Assembly: GCA_012800855.1 (NCBI GenBank) | Contig: JAAZIN010000022.1 | Location: 1 to 46,182, forward strand | Length of the DNA stretch: 46,182 nucleotides | From: Bacillota bacterium | Lineage (GTDB): Bacteria; Bacillota; Dethiobacteria; DTU022 | Direction: 5' to 3' | Shown here: piece by piece, positions 1-8,111 of the stretch | Layout of the letters: each line of letters starts with the position of its first letter | Position numbering within the stretch: position 1 is the stretch's first letter | Translations under genes and position numbers: made by a program | Notes under the pieces: generated by a model | What the model was told of the DNA's origin: nothing | Database searches by the model: none | The model's input: only the letters and a program-made list of their open reading frames with translations

Positions 1-48
1 CGCCAAGATCTGTTGCTTCATTTCCTCCACGTTTACTACCTTGGGCAT
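1..48 (-). CDS. Start of an unidentified gene cut by the window edge
   Basis: Sixteen codons are visible, beginning MPKVVNVEEMKQQ. A GAGTGAGGAA ribosome-binding site lies just before the ATG, and a strong vegetative promoter (84-111) points into the gene. Too little is visible to identify it. It is not HU, the gene that follows spoIVA in Bacillus. A second in-frame ATG at 21 is also preceded by GGAGG, but only two bases away, so the first ATG is preferred. Confidence 0.6.
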   Translation of the reverse strand, partial: MPKVVNVEEMKQQILA

Positions 49-83
49 TTCCTCACTCTTTCATCGACACCTGTGTCAGTAAA

Positions 84-111
84 ATTATATCACTGCGGCA
101 GAGCTTGTCAA
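84..111 (-). promoter_or_regulatory. Sigma-A promoter for the leftmost minus-strand gene
   Basis: On the minus strand a perfect TTGACA (106-111) is followed after 16 bases by a perfect TATAAT (84-89), with a TGA extended -10 element. This is the best housekeeping promoter in the window. It should start transcription near position 77, about 30 bases before the ATG at 48. Confidence 0.85.
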
Positions 112-223
112 GAATTATGCGTCATGTCATCTTGCACCAACCCGGCGCTTCATGGAAGGAAATTAATCCCACTACCGCGAATACAGCAAAGTAAAAGGCC
201 TTTATACATGCTGCGGGGTGCAT

Positions 224-664
224 ATGCCCATGCAAGCTTTCTACCGGAACAAGTCCAGCAAAATCAGTTCGATTATCTTTCTGCTCTGTTCATTTGTGCA
301 AATCATTTCCAACCTGCAACGCAAAAATTATATCTTTCTGTGGTTATGGGCTGTCCTGGCTGCCGCTTTTATTGCTCTTTTAATTCTCATCACAGTTCAG
401 CCGTACGTAATTCTAACTGCAAATACAATCAAAATCAGGCAAACTCCCTTTTCCCTGCGGGAATACCGGCTGGACCGGCTGCAATTTCACAAGAAGGGGA
501 CCGAGTTTATTATTTTCCACTACCTCGGGGAAGGAGATGCGGAAAAAGTAGTCAAGCTGGACCATCTCATCCTGGACCCGGAGGACCTCGCCACAATAAT
601 GTCCTTCATAAAAAAAGCCAGCGGCGCCACCGACTCCGGCCCTACCCCGGAAAAGATGGATTAA
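224..664 (+). CDS. Small membrane protein, PH-like (hypothetical)
   Basis: A 146-residue protein, one of only two plus-strand genes here. It has two hydrophobic segments near the N-terminus (about residues 10-25 and 33-55). A soluble tail of about 85 residues follows, rich in beta-type patterns (ANTIKIRQTPFSL; EFIIFHYL). Two N-terminal membrane segments followed by a small beta-rich domain recall the bacterial PH-domain membrane proteins of the YdbS/YcxB kind, but this is an inference from layout only. The start is uncertain: GTG at 218, ATG at 224 and ATG at 230 are all in frame, and a GCGGGG purine stretch best suits 224. It is divergent from the gene at the left edge and ends about 150 bases before the tRNA gene. 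Confidence 0.6.
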   Translation: MPMQAFYRNKSSKISSIIFLLCSFVQIISNLQRKNYIFLWLWAVLAAAFIALLILITVQPYVILTANTIKIRQTPFSLREYRLDRLQFHKKGTEFIIFHYLGEGDAEKVVKLDHLILDPEDLATIMSFIKKASGATDSGPTPEKMD

Positions 665-770
665 AGATATCTTCAACAGGCGGCACAGTGCAGGAAATGC
701 AGATGGCACAATGGCCCATGCATGCTTGCGCCCGCGCATTAGCTAGAAGCATAAAACACCCCTTAGCCAC

Positions 771-799
771 TTGACTTTTTCAGTGAAGTGTCTTACTAT
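771..799 (+). promoter_or_regulatory. Promoter of tRNA-Pro
   Basis: TTGACT (771-776) and TACTAT (794-799) are separated by 17 bases and lie 15 bases before the mature tRNA start. A better-matching TATGAT overlaps at 797-802, but its 20-base spacing is too long. Confidence 0.55.
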
Positions 800-813
800 G
801 ATGTTGCTGGCAT

Positions 814-891
814 CGGGGCGTGGCGCAGCTTGGTTAGCGCGCTAGACTGGGGGTCTAGAGGTCGCGAGTTCAAATCTCGCCGCTCCGACCA
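814..891 (+). tRNA. tRNA-Pro (anticodon GGG)
   Basis: A full cloverleaf of 78 bases can be folded. The 7-bp acceptor stem CGGGGCG/CGCTCCG has one G-U pair. The D stem is GCGC/GCGC and the anticodon stem CTAGA/TCTAG. The anticodon loop CTGGGGG reads GGG, and the T arm is GCGAG-TTCAAAT-CTCGC. The 3' CCA is encoded in the DNA. GGG reads proline CCC and, by wobble, CCU codons. It is a single-gene unit with its own promoter and a perfect terminator directly after the CCA. Confidence 0.97.
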
Positions 892-932
892 GTGGGAACC
901 ACAGGAGAAGTCCTGTGGTTCCCACTTTTTTA
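892..932 (+). terminator. Intrinsic terminator of tRNA-Pro
   Basis: A perfect 15-bp inverted repeat (arms 892-906 and 911-925, loop GAAG) is followed by TTTTTTATT. It begins at the base after the tRNA CCA end. The stretch from here to about 1100 shows no convincing gene on either strand. Confidence 0.93.
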
Positions 933-1100
933 TTAACGGTGGTAGTTCGAACGGCTGCTGCAGCACCGCTGCCCTTGGGTGGCCGGCGGGGCGGCGGTTG
1001 CAACCCTGGTCATCCTCAAACACCGCCAGGATTTCAAGGCCTACTGCGCCGGCAGGCGGCAGCTTTGATAGAACAGGTTTTTCTTCCATGCAATGAAACA

Positions 1101-1125
1101 GCCCCGGAAGTGGCATTTCCGGGGC
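1101..1125 (-). terminator. Probable terminator after the HD-domain gene
   Basis: A GCCCCGGAA/TTCCGGGGC hairpin with a 7-base loop lies 12 bases beyond the stop of the minus-strand HD-domain gene. On the minus strand it is followed by TGTTTCATT, so the U-tract is weak. It may work in both directions, as the plus strand continues CATTTTCTTT. Confidence 0.55.
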
Positions 1126-1136
1126 CATTTTCTTTC

Positions 1137-2333
1137 TCAGATGGCAAAGAAGCCAAAGAGGCGGCCGAAATCGATCCCCGCCACGACACGGCCCCGGTAG
1201 GTCTCTTGAAGCTTGCGGTTGGCCTCCTCCAGGTGGGGCGACTTGATGCCGTAGGTGATGGAGAGATAGGCCTCCATGCAGGCGGCAAGCTGGTCGCAGG
1301 CGCGGATGATCTCGCCGTCCATGGGCCAGTAGCGGTCATCATTGTAGCGTGCACTTATCTCGTCGGAAGTGGCAAATTGGACCCGGCCGTCCTTGACGAT
1401 CTTGCCGGTGAATTCGTCTTCGGTGTAGTATTTTATCTCCTGGTGCCAGGAGGCGGGCAGCAGGGGGTAGATACGCTCCTCCATCTGTCGCCGCTCGATC
1501 TCCTTGACCAGCTCCTCCAGCCCGGCCACGGAGCGCTTAATCGGGGAGATGATGTCGCGGGTGAGCACTTCGGGCAGGTCGTGGAAGAGACCGCCCAGGA
1601 AGTTGTTTTTCTTTCGCTGCGGCGCCGCCCCGATCTCCAGCGAGCAGAAGTAGGAGAAAGCGGCCACGATGAGCATATGCCCCAGGACTGAGGTTTTCGG
1701 GAGGCGGGGCGTCTGCGCCCACCGCTGCTGGAAGCGCAGCTGCCCCACCATGTCCAGAAAGTTGCCCGTCTTCTTGTTCAGGTTCAGTTTCTGGACGCCA
1801 GCGAGATCGTAATGCTCTTCCAGTTGGTTCTCAATATCGCGCCTCGTCTCCTCGAGCCCGTAAATGCCGGCATTGAGATGATAGATGAGCTTGAATTCCC
1901 AGTTGGTGGCCAGGTAGTGGGCCGCCCTGAGTATTCGCTGCTCCAGCGAATTCTGGCCCATGCACAGCAGGTAGCTTTTCATCCGCTTGAAAAAGGCGCC
2001 GCCCTCCAGCGGTGTTAAGCGGTCGCGCAGCATGTCGAGAACCCATTCATTAAGCTGGGCCCCCTTTTCGGCCATGAGGCGGTGAAAGACGGGCGGCTTG
2101 ATGTCGGTGAGGACGACGCGGTGCAGGTACTCAAAGAGAAAGCCTTCAATGAGGGCGCACCAGTCCACCGCCGCGCCGCGGTCGGTCTCTTCAAACTTGC
2201 TGAGCACATAGGCGTAGATCATCTTGTGGGCCTGCTTGTCCAGCTCGGTAAAGTGCTCGGGCCGGTTGTGGTCGTTCCAGCGCTGGATGCTGGCCGCTTC
2301 GAAAAGCAGTTCCAGTAGCTCCTTGGTGATCAT
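1137..2333 (-). CDS. HD-domain metal-dependent phosphohydrolase family protein
   Basis: A 398-residue soluble protein. The HD signature is clear: a histidine at 219 (LGHMLIVAAF), the HD pair at 251-252 (GLFHDLPEVLTRD) and conserved T258-R259-D260. This resembles the YfbR-like HD phosphohydrolases that cleave nucleotides, but the substrate cannot be told from sequence. A further conserved-looking DKQAHK stretch near residue 32 lies in an N-terminal region of about 200 residues that I do not recognise. The gene stands alone: a hairpin separates it from spoIVA upstream and another lies after its stop. GGGGGT seven bases before the ATG is the likely ribosome-binding site. Confidence 0.85.
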   Translation of the reverse strand: MITKELLELLFEAASIQRWNDHNRPEHFTELDKQAHKMIYAYVLSKFEETDRGAAVDWCALIEGFLFEYLHRVVLTDIKPPVFHRLMAEKGAQLNEWVLDMLRDRLTPLEGGAFFKRMKSYLLCMGQNSLEQRILRAAHYLATNWEFKLIYHLNAGIYGLEETRRDIENQLEEHYDLAGVQKLNLNKKTGNFLDMVGQLRFQQRWAQTPRLPKTSVLGHMLIVAAFSYFCSLEIGAAPQRKKNNFLGGLFHDLPEVLTRDIISPIKRSVAGLEELVKEIERRQMEERIYPLLPASWHQEIKYYTEDEFTGKIVKDGRVQFATSDEISARYNDDRYWPMDGEIIRACDQLAACMEAYLSITYGIKSPHLEEANRKLQETYRGRVVAGIDFGRLFGFFAI

Positions 2334-2414
2334 CTGCTACCCCCGCTTCGCTCCGTCTTCGCTTTGTCGCTGCTCTAGCTTTCGCTGAATTCCTTGCTTT
2401 TTCCTGCCCGGCAA

Positions 2415-2440
2415 GCAAAATACCCCTTTTAAAGGGGTAT
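2415..2440 (-). terminator. Terminator of spoIVA
   Basis: The palindrome ATACCCCTTT-TAAAGGGGTAT (2420-2440) is followed on the minus strand by TTTTGCTT. It lies 48 bases past the spoIVA stop and ends that transcript before the HD-domain gene. Confidence 0.75.
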
Positions 2441-2487
2441 GAATAAAAACTTTCTATCTTTATGCACCCGGGCGCCGATCTTCTCTA

Positions 2488-3963
2488 CTAGAGGATGATG
2501 GCAATGAGGCCGCCGCTGCCCTCGTTGATAATTTTTTCCAGGGTCTCCTGGAGCTTCTCCTGGGCATTGGGCGGCATATTCCCCAGCTTGCTGGTAATGC
2601 CATCCTGAACCAGTTCATGGAGGGATTTGCCAAAGATCTGCGATTCCCACAGCTTTTGCGGGTTTTCTTCAAATTCTTCGATGAGGTAGTTGACCAGTTC
2701 TTCACTCTGCCGCTCCGATCCCACTACCGGGGCAATCTCTGAATGGACATCCACCCTGACGATATGTAGAGAAGGAGCGCTGGCCCGCAGCCTGACCCCG
2801 AAGCGGCCGCCCTGGCGGATAATCTCCGGCTCCTCCAGGGTCATCTCCTCCAGGGCCGGGGGCACAATGCCGTAGCCCGTCTCCTGGACCTGGTAGAGGG
2901 CCTCCGCCAGCTTGTCGTACTCCCGCTTGGCCACGGAGTAATCCCTGACGATGCGCATGATATCGGCCTCGCCGGTTATCTCCTCGCCGCAGTATTCACC
3001 CAGGACCCGCTCGAACATGCCGGCGGGAGTTGCCAGCTCGATCTCCGCCTCACCCGTTCCCAGGTCGACCTGGCGCAGCACGGCACTTTCCACGTACTCG
3101 TGCTGCTGGAATTTTTCCAGGGCTTTGTTAACGTCGCGCACCCGGTTGATTTCGGCCAGGTTTTCGCTGATGCAGCGATCCAGGCTCTCCTTGAGCCAGT
3201 GCGTCTGTTCCAGCACCTCCACCCAGGGCGGCACCCTGACCGCCACGTCGTGAATGGGGAACTCGTAAAGGGTTTCCTCCAAAATTAGCTCCAGGTCGGA
3301 GGGGCTGAGTTCGAGGCAGTTGATGGCGATGACGGGCACGTCATATTTCTGGGAGAGCTCTTCCTGGAGAGCGGCCACTTCGGCGCTGTGCGGGTCAACG
3401 GCGTTGAGCAAAACGACGAAGGGCTTGCCCAGGGCCTTGAGCTCGTCGATGACCCTCTCCTCGGCTTCCACGTAATTTTCACGCGGTATTTCGGCGATGG
3501 AGCCGTCGGTGGTGACGACGATGCCGATGGTGGAATGATCGGTGATCACCTTCCGCGTGCCCAGCTCGGCGGCCTCTTCAAAGGGAATGTCGTAGTCAAA
3601 CCAGGGGGTGGAGACCATGCGCGGCCCCTCTTCGTCCTCGTAGCCGGAAGCCCCCGGCACGGTATAGCCGACGCAGTCGACCAGCCGGACGCGCAGCTTA
3701 ATGGAATCGTTTACCGTTATTTCAATGGCCTCGTCGGGCACGAATTTCGGCTCGGTGGTCATGATGGTTTTCCCGGCGCTCCCCTGGGGCAGCTCGTCAC
3801 GCGCCCGCTCCAGCTCCAGCGGGTCTTCGATCTTGGGCATGACAAAGAGCTCCATGAACTTGCGGATAAAGGTGGACTTTCCCGTCCGGACCGGCCCGAC
3901 CACGCCCAGGTAGATGTCGCCCCCGGTGCGCTCTACCAGATCGCTGTAAAGGTCAAGTTCCAC
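2488..3963 (-). CDS. spoIVA: SpoIVA, spore coat morphogenetic ATPase
   Basis: SpoIVA is the ATPase that polymerises on the outer forespore surface and forms the platform for the coat. At 491 residues it matches the family length (about 492). A Walker A motif GPVRTGKST occupies residues 23-31, and family signatures such as AGKTIMTTEPKFVP, RLVDCVGYTVPGA, EFPIHDV and the C-terminal EGSGGLIAIIL are present. The start is GTG at 3963, seven bases after AAAGGAGGG; the ATG seven bases upstream is out of frame and stops at once. It is monocistronic, with a sigma-E-like promoter upstream and a terminator downstream. Its place after gpsA matches Bacillus. Confidence 0.98.
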   Translation of the reverse strand: MELDLYSDLVERTGGDIYLGVVGPVRTGKSTFIRKFMELFVMPKIEDPLELERARDELPQGSAGKTIMTTEPKFVPDEAIEITVNDSIKLRVRLVDCVGYTVPGASGYEDEEGPRMVSTPWFDYDIPFEEAAELGTRKVITDHSTIGIVVTTDGSIAEIPRENYVEAEERVIDELKALGKPFVVLLNAVDPHSAEVAALQEELSQKYDVPVIAINCLELSPSDLELILEETLYEFPIHDVAVRVPPWVEVLEQTHWLKESLDRCISENLAEINRVRDVNKALEKFQQHEYVESAVLRQVDLGTGEAEIELATPAGMFERVLGEYCGEEITGEADIMRIVRDYSVAKREYDKLAEALYQVQETGYGIVPPALEEMTLEEPEIIRQGGRFGVRLRASAPSLHIVRVDVHSEIAPVVGSERQSEELVNYLIEEFEENPQKLWESQIFGKSLHELVQDGITSKLGNMPPNAQEKLQETLEKIINEGSGGLIAIIL

Positions 3964-4037
3964 AGTTCATCCCTCCTTTGCCTTGCAAAAGTTGATTGTC
4001 CTTCCCGTCGGGGGAAGAATACGGCAATCTAACAATA

Positions 4038-4066
4038 TATATATGTTTGGCCGGGGGCAATATTAC
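4038..4066 (-). promoter_or_regulatory. Candidate sigma-E promoter of spoIVA
   Basis: On the minus strand GTAATATT (4059-4066) is followed after 13 bases by CATATATA (4038-4045). This fits the sigma-E pattern of an ATATT-type -35 and a CATACAAT-type -10. spoIVA is a known sigma-E gene. The -10 differs from the consensus at one or two positions. Confidence 0.5.
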
Positions 4067-4118
4067 CCTGGGAGGAAAAAAAGCAGGATTACCTTGTGTT
4101 TGAGCGTGAAAGGGCTTT

Positions 4119-4136
4119 GGCGGCTCATGAGCCGCC
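4119..4136. repeat. Perfect 18-bp palindrome, copy 1 of an intergenic family
   Basis: GGCGGCTCATGAGCCGCC is a perfect palindrome 34 bases after the gpsA stop. Close relatives lie at 11281-11300 (after fni) and 37839-37856 (after dacF). There is no clean U-tract on the minus strand, so it is not a classic terminator. Confidence 0.7.
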
Positions 4137-4169
4137 CTGCAGAATTGGAGGGTTCAGGATGGCCGGCAA

Positions 4170-5189
4170 TTATTGTTCGAAGGCGATGTCTTCGCTTTCC
4201 GCCTTCTTTTCGCGCTGCATGAGCTCTTCCGCGGCCTTCCGCGGCTCCTTGCCCTCAAAGAGGATGCGGTAGATCTCGGCGGTAATGGGCATCTCCACGC
4301 CCGCCTTCCGTGAAAGCTCGGCGGCGGCCCGCGTGGTGTTCACCCCTTCGGCCACGGTGCGCATCCCGGCGATGATCTCGCCGAGGCGCATCCCCTGGCC
4401 CAGCTTGCAGCCCACGGCCCGGTTGCGGCTGTGCGGGCTGCTGCAGGTGGCATAGAGATCGCCCAGCCCTGCGAGGCCGGCAAAGGTGCGGGCCCGGGCG
4501 CCCATGGCCCTGCCGAGGCGGATCATCTCCGCCAGGCCGCGCGTCACCAGCGCCGCCTTGGCATTGTCGCCCAGCCCCAGCCCTTCCACGATCCCCGCCC
4601 CGATGGCGATAACGTTTTTCAGGGCCCCGCCCAGCTCCACACCCATGAGGTCCGGGTTCGTGTAAACCCGGAAGTAAGGAGTCATCAGCCTCTCCTGCAC
4701 CAGCAGCGCCGTCTCCGGCACCTGCGCGGCGGCCACGGTGGCCGAAGGGAGGCCCCGGGAGACCTCCTCGGCATGGTTGGGGCCGGAGATGACGGCAATG
4801 CGCCCGTGCAGTTCCTCCGGCAGCTCTTCCTGCAGCACCTGCGACAGCCGCAGGAGGCGTGGGTCCTCCAGCCCCTTGGCAGCATTTACAATCACCGCCC
4901 GCGGGGAGAGAAAGGGCGCGGCGGCGGCGGCCACGCTGCGCAGGCCGTGTGAGGGAACGGCAAAGATGACCAGCTCCTTGCCGCGCAGCGCCTCCTCCAG
5001 GTCCACCGTGGGGCGGATGCCTTCGCGCAGCTTAACCCCGGGTAGATAGTCCTCGTTCACCCGCTTGAGAATGATCTTCTTGTAGACATCCCTGCTGCGC
5101 ACCCACAAGCTGACGCGGCAGCCCTTGCCGGCCAGCAGGACCGCCAGAGCCGTGCCCCAGCCTCCCGCTCCGATTACCGCCGCTTCCAC
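4170..5189 (-). CDS. gpsA: Glycerol-3-phosphate dehydrogenase [NAD(P)+]
   Basis: GpsA reduces dihydroxyacetone phosphate to sn-glycerol 3-phosphate, the backbone of membrane phospholipids. The 339-residue protein starts with the nucleotide-binding loop VIGAGGWGTALA (residues 5-16). It carries the conserved NAAKG (103-107), SGPNHAEEV and the catalytic-lysine region GGALKN (K191). The start is GTG at 5189, after AAGGAG, and its first base overlaps the stop codon of plsY, so the two are translationally coupled. PlsY, the next gene upstream, uses the product of GpsA directly. Confidence 0.97.
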   Translation of the reverse strand: MEAAVIGAGGWGTALAVLLAGKGCRVSLWVRSRDVYKKIILKRVNEDYLPGVKLREGIRPTVDLEEALRGKELVIFAVPSHGLRSVAAAAAPFLSPRAVIVNAAKGLEDPRLLRLSQVLQEELPEELHGRIAVISGPNHAEEVSRGLPSATVAAAQVPETALLVQERLMTPYFRVYTNPDLMGVELGGALKNVIAIGAGIVEGLGLGDNAKAALVTRGLAEMIRLGRAMGARARTFAGLAGLGDLYATCSSPHSRNRAVGCKLGQGMRLGEIIAGMRTVAEGVNTTRAAAELSRKAGVEMPITAEIYRILFEGKEPRKAAEELMQREKKAESEDIAFEQ

Positions 5190-5800
5190 TATCTCTTCTC
5201 CTTGCCGTTAAGATTGATCCTCTGGCCAAGCCGAGATTCCGTGCCGCGGATTAGGCGCCCGATGTTGTCACGGTGCCTGAAGATGACCAGCAGCGCCATC
5301 GCCGCCCCGAAGGCGACATACAGCGGATCGTATCCCAAGAGGAGAAATAAAAAGGGGACGGCTAAGGCCCCGGTAATGGAGCCCAGGGAGACATAGCGGG
5401 TCAGGGCGATGACGGCAGCGGCAAGCAGAAGCGCAGCCGCGCAGACGGCGCCGGAAAGGGGAAGGAGCAGGCCCACGCCGGTAGCCGCCCCCTTGCCGCC
5501 CCTGAATTTGAGAAAGACGGGGTAGCAGTGCCCCAGCAAAACGGCCAGGGCGGCGGCGAGGGCGAAGATGGTCTCGCCGCTGCAAAGGCGGGCCAGGAGA
5601 ACGGCCGCGGTTCCCTTTCCCGCGTCGAGCAGGAACACCGGCAGCGCGGCGCGCCAGCCCATGAGGCGGAGCACATTGGTCGCCCCAATGTTCCCGCTGC
5701 CGTAGCTGCGGATATCCACCTTTCGCAGAAGCCTGGTGAGGATATAGCCGAAGGGGATGGAGCCCATTAGGTAGGCGGCTCCCACGGCCAGGTAGCCCAT
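5189..5800 (-). CDS. plsY: Acyl-phosphate:glycerol-3-phosphate acyltransferase PlsY
   Basis: PlsY is a membrane enzyme that transfers an acyl group from acyl-phosphate to glycerol 3-phosphate, the first step of phospholipid synthesis in most Gram-positive bacteria. It has 203 residues and about five membrane segments. The family motifs are visible: MGSIPFGYIL at the N-terminus, SGNIGATNVLR and RGGKGAATGVG. A longer in-frame extension exists upstream, but ATG 5800 follows GGAGTAGGAAG, begins exactly as the family does, and lies 4 bases after the der stop. The gene is in the der-plsY-gpsA unit. Confidence 0.97.
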   Translation of the reverse strand: MGYLAVGAAYLMGSIPFGYILTRLLRKVDIRSYGSGNIGATNVLRLMGWRAALPVFLLDAGKGTAAVLLARLCSGETIFALAAALAVLLGHCYPVFLKFRGGKGAATGVGLLLPLSGAVCAAALLLAAAVIALTRYVSLGSITGALAVPFLFLLLGYDPLYVAFGAAMALLVIFRHRDNIGRLIRGTESRLGQRINLNGKEKR

Positions 5801-5804
5801 CTTC

Positions 5805-7133
5805 CTACTCCCCTCTCTCCCGGCGTCCCTTGATTTTAAGGCGCAGGGGGACACCGGCAAAGTCAAATGCTTCACGAAGCCTGTTTTCCAAGTAGCGCTG
5901 GTAGGAAAAGTGCATGAATTGAGGATTATTCACAAAAAAGACGAAGGTGGGGGGCCTCACCGCCACCTGGGAGGCGTAGTAGATCTTCAGCCGCTTCCCC
6001 TTGTATGACGGCGGCGGATTTACTGCCAGGGCATCGATAAGCAACTCATTGAGCAACGAGGTGGGCACCCGCTTGTAGAGCTCCTGCCAGACCTTCTCCA
6101 GAAGGGGGAAGAGATTCTGCACCCGGCTGCCGGTCAGGGCGGAGAAGAAGGCCACCTGGGCGTAGGGCGCAAAGGCAAAGGCGCGGGAGATCTCCTCCAG
6201 CCACTCCTGCCGTGCCTGCTGCCGCTCCTGGATCAGGTCCCACTTGTTCACGCCGATGATGAGGCCCCGGCCAACCTGGTCGATGTATCCGGCCAGCTTC
6301 CGGTCCTGCTCGGCAATTCCCTCCGCCGCATCGAGCAGCAGCAGGGCGATGTCGGCGCGCTCAATCGCTCTCAAGGAGCGGAGGACACTGTAATATTCCA
6401 CCGCCTCCTTGACCCTGCTCTTGCGGCGCACGCCGGCAGTATCGATGAGGAGATAGGAACGGCCTCCATGGCTGAAGGGTGTATCAATGGCATCGCGTGT
6501 TGTCCCCGGGATGTCGCTGACGATAACCCGCTCCCGGCCCAGGATGGTATTGAGGAGCTGCGACTTGCCCACGTTGGGCCGGCCGACGAGGGCTACCTTG
6601 ATCGTCTCCTCCGCCGGCTCGCCCTCTGCCGTCTCCTGGGGGAGCAGCTCGCAGATGCGATCAAGCAGATCGCCGGTGCCGCGCCCGTGAACAGCGGATA
6701 TGGGCAGGGGGTCGCCCATCCCCAGGCTGTAGAAGGCTGCCAGCGCGCCCATCTCCTTGGGATGATCCACCTTGTTGACCACGGGTATGACCGACTTGCC
6801 GCTGCGGCGCAGCCGGCCGGCAATCTCATGGTCCAGGGGCACGGGGCCCTCCCGCCCGTCCAGAAGAAAAATAATCACCTGGGCCTCCTCAATAGCCAGG
6901 TCGACCTGGCGGTGCACCTGCCGGAGGAGGGGATCGTCGCTGTCGAAGCTAATCCCGCCCGTATCGACAACGATGAAGCTCTCTCCCTGCCACTCGGCGC
7001 TGCCGTAGAGGCGATCCCGCGTCACCCCGGGGCTCCGCTCCTCGATGGCCGTCCGCGTCGCGGTAAGGCGGTTGAAGAGGGTGGATTTGCCCACGTTGGG
7101 CCGCCCCACAATGGCGACAATATGGCCTCCCAA
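5805..7133 (-). CDS. der: Ribosome-assembly GTPase Der (EngA)
   Basis: Der is a tandem-GTPase factor needed to mature the 50S ribosomal subunit. Two G domains are seen, each with a GRPNVGKS P-loop (about residues 10-17 and 180), DTGG/DTAG switch motifs and NKVD/NKWD specificity motifs. A KH-like C-terminal domain ends in the basic tail RLKIKGRRERGE. The TTG at 7133 is the best start, because GAGGGAGG lies seven bases before it and the protein then begins directly at the first beta-strand. Another TTG at 7157 would add eight residues. It follows the DUF3189 genes and starts the der-plsY-gpsA block. Confidence 0.96.
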   Translation of the reverse strand: MGGHIVAIVGRPNVGKSTLFNRLTATRTAIEERSPGVTRDRLYGSAEWQGESFIVVDTGGISFDSDDPLLRQVHRQVDLAIEEAQVIIFLLDGREGPVPLDHEIAGRLRRSGKSVIPVVNKVDHPKEMGALAAFYSLGMGDPLPISAVHGRGTGDLLDRICELLPQETAEGEPAEETIKVALVGRPNVGKSQLLNTILGRERVIVSDIPGTTRDAIDTPFSHGGRSYLLIDTAGVRRKSRVKEAVEYYSVLRSLRAIERADIALLLLDAAEGIAEQDRKLAGYIDQVGRGLIIGVNKWDLIQERQQARQEWLEEISRAFAFAPYAQVAFFSALTGSRVQNLFPLLEKVWQELYKRVPTSLLNELLIDALAVNPPPSYKGKRLKIYYASQVAVRPPTFVFFVNNPQFMHFSYQRYLENRLREAFDFAGVPLRLKIKGRRERGE

Positions 7134-7230
7134 CTGGCTGCCTCCCTCAACTGGCAAGATCGGTAAAGTCTATTTTATTATCCCCATCTTTAAAGGGCGT
7201 GTCAAATTTCGCCAGCGCGGCGGAGGCGGG

Positions 7231-7698
7231 CTAGAGCAGGTAGGAGGCGGGATCCCGCTCGAAGTGCTCCACCAGCTCCAGGAGCCGGGTGTAATTCCAG
7301 AGGAACCCCCGTCCAACGAGGGGGCGCCCCACGGCCGTCAAGCCGAGCCGCTGCGAAATAAAGCCGCCCACCCGTACAGGGAGGGTCACCAGGGGAAGGC
7401 AGTCGATTAACGCCACCTCGGCCGGCGGGTATCCCTCCAGCCTTAACAGGGCCGCTGCCATCGCCCTGATGCCGGCTCCCCAGCGCCCGCTCCCCAGGAT
7501 AAACACGGGGTTGCCCTTCCCGTCACGGCCGGCATAGTGCAGCTTCCCCAGATCGGCGCTGCCGGAGCGGTCAAAGTAAGGTAGGGACAGGATCTCTTCC
7601 AGCCGCGGCCGGCGCGTCCGGGGGAGCCGGCCAAGGTAAATAAAAGCCGCCACCACGGAGGTGTGCGTGCCGCCGAAGCATTGAAAAATAATCATCAT
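7231..7698 (-). CDS. DUF3189 family protein (intact copy)
   Basis: A 155-residue protein starting MMIIFQCFGGTHTSVVAA, the typical DUF3189 opening: a beta-strand followed by a GGTHTS turn that resembles a phosphate or nucleotide loop. The family has no known function and is mostly found in spore-forming clostridia (family knowledge). Its ATG overlaps the stop of the upstream DUF3189 copy (ATGA), so the pair is co-translated. The same frame stays open much further upstream to 8262, but that part is a shadow of the previous gene, apart from a stretch discussed under the frameshift finding. The next gene downstream is der. Confidence 0.85.
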   Translation of the reverse strand: MMIIFQCFGGTHTSVVAAFIYLGRLPRTRRPRLEEILSLPYFDRSGSADLGKLHYAGRDGKGNPVFILGSGRWGAGIRAMAAALLRLEGYPPAEVALIDCLPLVTLPVRVGGFISQRLGLTAVGRPLVGRGFLWNYTRLLELVEHFERDPASYLL

Positions 7699-8111
7699 CG
7701 CTGCTTCATCAGCTCTGCCTGAAGCCTGGTTCGCTCCACCAGGGCTTCGATCTCCCTCCAGCAGGCCCTTCTCCGGCGTGAGCCGCAATGCTGCCACCGC
7801 CTTCTCCATGAAAGGGGAAAGGCTGCCAGGAGCAGTTTGCTGTCGCCTCCCGCCAGCTCGAACAATCCATTCATGGTGCGCATAAGAAGCGGTGCCGGAA
7901 CACCGGAACTCATCAGGTAAACGGTGTCGCCGTCGGAACTCTCGCCGAAGCGCCGGAGAAAGTATGGCTGCCCGCCCGGGCAGGAATGGGCCTGCAGCCA
8001 GGCGGCAGCTGCCGGCCAGGCCTCCTCCGGCGGCAGGGCCGGGCGGCAGTGCTTCAGCGCAGCCAGCAGGGCCGGCCATGGCGAATTCCGGCTGTAGTAG
8101 ACAATGATCAT
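7695..8111 (-). CDS. DUF3189-like protein, with two compensating frameshifts
   Basis: A 138-residue frame starting MIIVYYSRNSPWPALLAALK. It is a divergent sister of the downstream DUF3189 gene: similar start and length, but without the GGTHTS loop. Between about 7757 and 7812 the frame turns into an Arg/Trp/Cys-rich run typical of an off-frame reading. The neighbouring frame there reads MEKAVAALRLTPEKGLLE, a natural helix, and the first frame becomes natural again at EIEALVERTRLQAEL. One missing base near 7811-7820 and one extra base near 7754-7756 would restore a continuous protein. The start ATG at 8111 overlaps the stop of the capping-subunit gene (TGATG). Confidence 0.65.
   Translation of the reverse strand: MIIVYYSRNSPWPALLAALKHCRPALPPEEAWPAAAAWLQAHSCPGGQPYFLRRFGESSDGDTVYLMSSGVPAPLLMRTMNGLFELAGGDSKLLLAAFPLSWRRRWQHCGSRRRRACWREIEALVERTRLQAELMKQR

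Noticed and set aside
788-1128. Open frames on both strands across tRNA-Pro
   Set aside because: They cover the tRNA and its terminator; typical false genes over tRNAs.
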